Assembly: GCF_009674825.1 (NCBI RefSeq)
Contig: NZ_WKJH01000001.1
Span: 682,001-746,000, forward strand
Origin: Maribacter luteus
GTDB lineage: Bacteria; Bacteroidota; Bacteroidia; Flavobacteriales; Flavobacteriaceae
Length of the DNA: 64,000 nucleotides
Reading direction: 5' to 3'
Positions within the stretch are counted from its first letter, which is position 1, and every line of letters starts with the position of its first letter. This document shows, piece by piece, positions 61,825 through 64,000 of this stretch. Under the pieces are notes generated by a model. That model did no database searches, was not told the origin of the DNA, and was given only the letters and a program-made list of their open reading frames with translations. A program made the translations under genes and the position numbers.

Positions 61825-64000
61825 TTATTTCAAATCCAGACTAAACGTTTCAATCGCATATTTACCAACCTTCAATTCTGGAGCAACAGGTATTGGATTC
61901 TCCTCGATTATATTGGTGTGCTTATACGAAGTAATATCGAAATAAGAAGAAACATTCACTTTCTCATCACCATCCTTAACATTGTACATTCGCGCAATCA
62001 GTTCTTCTGAATCCTCGGCTTTTTTTATTGCTGAAATCATTACATTATCAGTGTCTATTGAGAAGAAACTCATAGATTCAGGCAGAAATGGTTTTTTGGA
62101 AGAATCTGGATAGATCACCACGTTAATCGGTTCATTTTCCTGTTTAGCGATTTGTTGTCCATTTATGCTTCCTGCTTCATTGGAAGTGAAAACAGTATGA
62201 AACTTGTGGTTTCCGGCCTGTGAGTATTCATTACCTTCCCAATGGCAAGAAGTTCTACTTGCCAACAATAAATTCTGTAAAACAGCCTTATCATTGTCGT
62301 GTGAAGTTGGGTCGACCCAATCGGCGGCGGCCACCGAAGAACTCACAGTAACAGATACATCATTATCAGTAGCTGAAATCCAATCAATAATCGCTCTCGG
62401 GTGAACATCTTTACATAATGGCGTATAACGTTCGCCGGCAGTTTTTATCTCATCTTTACCTACCCTTACACTACCAAAAGGCACTTCGTGGGCTATTTCA
62501 GGATTTTCCATATTAATAGGGAATGCCGTCCTGAATTCACGGTACAGTTCCCCTGACCAGTTTCTCAACTCCGTATTGAAATAAATACGTTTAAGATTAT
62601 GGTATAAAGTAACATCTTGACGTACTATGGCATGTTTAATTTGTTGTTCCAGTCTATATTTGGTATACACCGGTCCGTTCTCAAGAACTTCCCATTCAGG
62701 GTTATGAAGGCTCATTTTATCAAAATCGACCATACTTGGTTGTTGTACATCCCCAAACTCACCGGCGCCATTGCCTACTGATTGCATAGTAAATACCTCA
62801 CCTCCTTTTAGGTTCTCTGTTGACAATAGTTCTTTTTTAAACTCCTTATCAAAAACTTGAGCAATACCACCATTCTCAAAGGTTATTTTGTAAAATGGAT
62901 TTTCATAAGTTTCAGTTGATGCCTTTTTGATATTGTTTTTGGCATTGATTTGCTTGTTCGCTATGTAGTAAGTGGCATAACCTATAGAAGGAATATGCTC
63001 TGCAATAAAGGTAATATCGGCACTTTTTAAACTCCCATCATTATGAAAGGTTTCGTTCGTGATTTGGGAAACGACGTTTTTATTATTCGCATCTACAACA
63101 GCTAAATGTTGTGTGCTGCCTTTTAAAAATTGCAAAGAGACCGTTACTGGATCCGTACGTTCCCATGACAAACTATTGAACAAAACTATGGGTGTACCCA
63201 ATTTCTCGTTTTTCTTTATTCTGGTAGACAAGAAATCCAAACCTTTATTCAATAGATTTTGACCCATGGTACGCGACTTTACCAAATTCTCCTTGAACAG
63301 GTTATCGGTGACATCCCCGTCATGACCTCCCCAACCATGATCAGGGTAGATTTTTGCCTGCCAAGCCTCATCAAACTCCTTAAAGGGATATTGCATTTTT
63401 TTAGGATCGATAACATTGGCTATGGAAAGAAATTTCTCGGCAGCAGGTAACAACTTGGATGCCTCCCTACTTGCTGTCAAGGCATCATGATGTCCTGGCC
63501 CATGAATATAGACCCACACATTGGGGCGTTCACCCATTATGGTATCAACCTTTGTTGCTTTTTCCTCGGCCAATGGCATAAATTCATCCACGGTCATAAG
63601 TTCCATCTTCGGTAAATGAACATCCCGTTTATCACCTTTATCATCTTTTAGTGTATCGAATGAATTCCATGATTCGATAAATTCAGAATAATCAATCGCA
63701 GGTAGCATATCCTGACTTGAAAGTAACGGCGTTTGAATCTCACTACCTTCAAAATTCTTTTCCCAGTACAATACCTGTTCTGCACCATACTTCATCTTAC
63801 TGTTCAAATCCCTTGAGAGGTAGAGCAGGTCATTCCCATAATGACCAGGAGAATAGGTAAATACAGAACTACCATCAGGACTTGCCCAATGGAACATTCC
63901 TTTGGCGTGTCTGCTTATGATCATATAATCGACCCCTGCCTTTTTTAGGATTTGGGGGGTTTGTAATGATTTTCCGGGTACATCAACGTTCCAATACACC
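61825..64000 (-). CDS. GH38-family alpha-mannosidase-like protein (paralogue B; 5' end outside window)
   Basis: About 725 residues of a glycoside hydrolase whose start lies beyond the window; the frame stays open to the edge. By comparison with paralogue A about 240-260 N-terminal residues are missing, including the first metal-ligand motif. The remaining part has NVDVPG (probable nucleophile Asp), IHGPGHHDALTASREAS and YPDHGWGGHDGDVTD, closely matching paralogue A. The two copies flank susCD. The first codon seen in frame is a GTG, but that is not the real start. Confidence 0.9.
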   Translation of the reverse strand, partial: VYWNVDVPGKSLQTPQILKKAGVDYMIISRHAKGMFHWASPDGSSVFTYSPGHYGNDLLYLSRDLNSKMKYGAEQVLYWEKNFEGSEIQTPLLSSQDMLPAIDYSEFIESWNSFDTLKDDKGDKRDVHLPKMELMTVDEFMPLAEEKATKVDTIMGERPNVWVYIHGPGHHDALTASREASKLLPAAEKFLSIANVIDPKKMQYPFKEFDEAWQAKIYPDHGWGGHDGDVTDNLFKENLVKSRTMGQNLLNKGLDFLSTRIKKNEKLGTPIVLFNSLSWERTDPVTVSLQFLKGSTQHLAVVDANNKNVVSQITNETFHNDGSLKSADITFIAEHIPSIGYATYYIANKQINAKNNIKKASTETYENPFYKITFENGGIAQVFDKEFKKELLSTENLKGGEVFTMQSVGNGAGEFGDVQQPSMVDFDKMSLHNPEWEVLENGPVYTKYRLEQQIKHAIVRQDVTLYHNLKRIYFNTELRNWSGELYREFRTAFPINMENPEIAHEVPFGSVRVGKDEIKTAGERYTPLCKDVHPRAIIDWISATDNDVSVTVSSSVAAADWVDPTSHDNDKAVLQNLLLASRTSCHWEGNEYSQAGNHKFHTVFTSNEAGSINGQQIAKQENEPINVVIYPDSSKKPFLPESMSFFSIDTDNVMISAIKKAEDSEELIARMYNVKDGDEKVNVSSYFDITSYKHTNIIEENPIPVAPELKVGKYAIETFSLDLK

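Noticed and set aside
1-64000. CRISPR arrays, tRNA/rRNA genes, transposases, phage genes
   Set aside because: Looked for by eye in every intergenic gap; no array, clover-leaf-like element or mobile-element gene was found.

Overview
The window looks like the chromosome of a marine-type member of the Flavobacteriaceae (Bacteroidetes). The evidence is moderate-to-low G+C, a SusC/SusD pair, several glycoside hydrolases with signal peptides, Bacteroidetes-type -7 promoter elements (TAnnTTTG) and weak Shine-Dalgarno sequences. No tRNA, rRNA, CRISPR array, insertion sequence or phage gene was seen.

Region 1 (1-32 kb) is mostly housekeeping. It holds the end of asd, an S9 prolyl oligopeptidase lipoprotein, an ABC ATPase with arfB, a GreA-like factor, a lipoprotein, a DAO-family oxidoreductase and a three-gene operon of unknown envelope proteins (7091-11030). 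Next come the fatty-acid genes fabH-accB-accC, the yceD-rpmF pair with a near-consensus promoter, pdxA, ribE, an acyltransferase-like membrane protein and a 1258-residue transglutaminase. A sugar operon (ROK kinase, FHS-type MFS transporter, NahK-like kinase) follows. Then there is a TauE/SafE permease, a small membrane protein, a GIY-YIG/DUF4357 protein and a glycerol operon (glpD-glpK-glpF-outer membrane barrel). A GlpR regulator diverges from the glycerol operon, and the shared control region has repeated operator-like elements.

Region 2 (34-64 kb) is one large polysaccharide-utilization locus, all on the minus strand. It encodes SusC, SusD, three GH38-type alpha-mannosidase-like proteins (two of them paralogues flanking susCD), a GH92 with a PA14 domain inserted in its N-terminal part, an (alpha/alpha)6 glycoside hydrolase and a propeller protein with a discoidin-like C-terminus.

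A block of cytoplasmic enzymes sits inside this locus: RraA-type aldolase, sugar-porter MFS, cupin, SDR, a solute-binding-protein homologue with no signal peptide, enoyl-CoA hydratase, lactonase, CaiB/BaiF CoA-transferase and a UxuA-type dehydratase. Three near-identical LacI-type palindromes (two copies of AACTAAATCGGTTTAGTT and one CTAAATCGATTTAG variant) lie upstream of susC, of a GH38 operon and of the CoA-transferase gene, tying the locus into one regulon. My reading is that alpha-linked, mannose-type glycans are imported and trimmed outside the cytoplasm. A released sugar or sugar acid is then oxidized, delactonized, dehydrated, and cleaved or activated with CoA by a non-phosphorylative route that I cannot match to a described pathway. 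This last step is inference.
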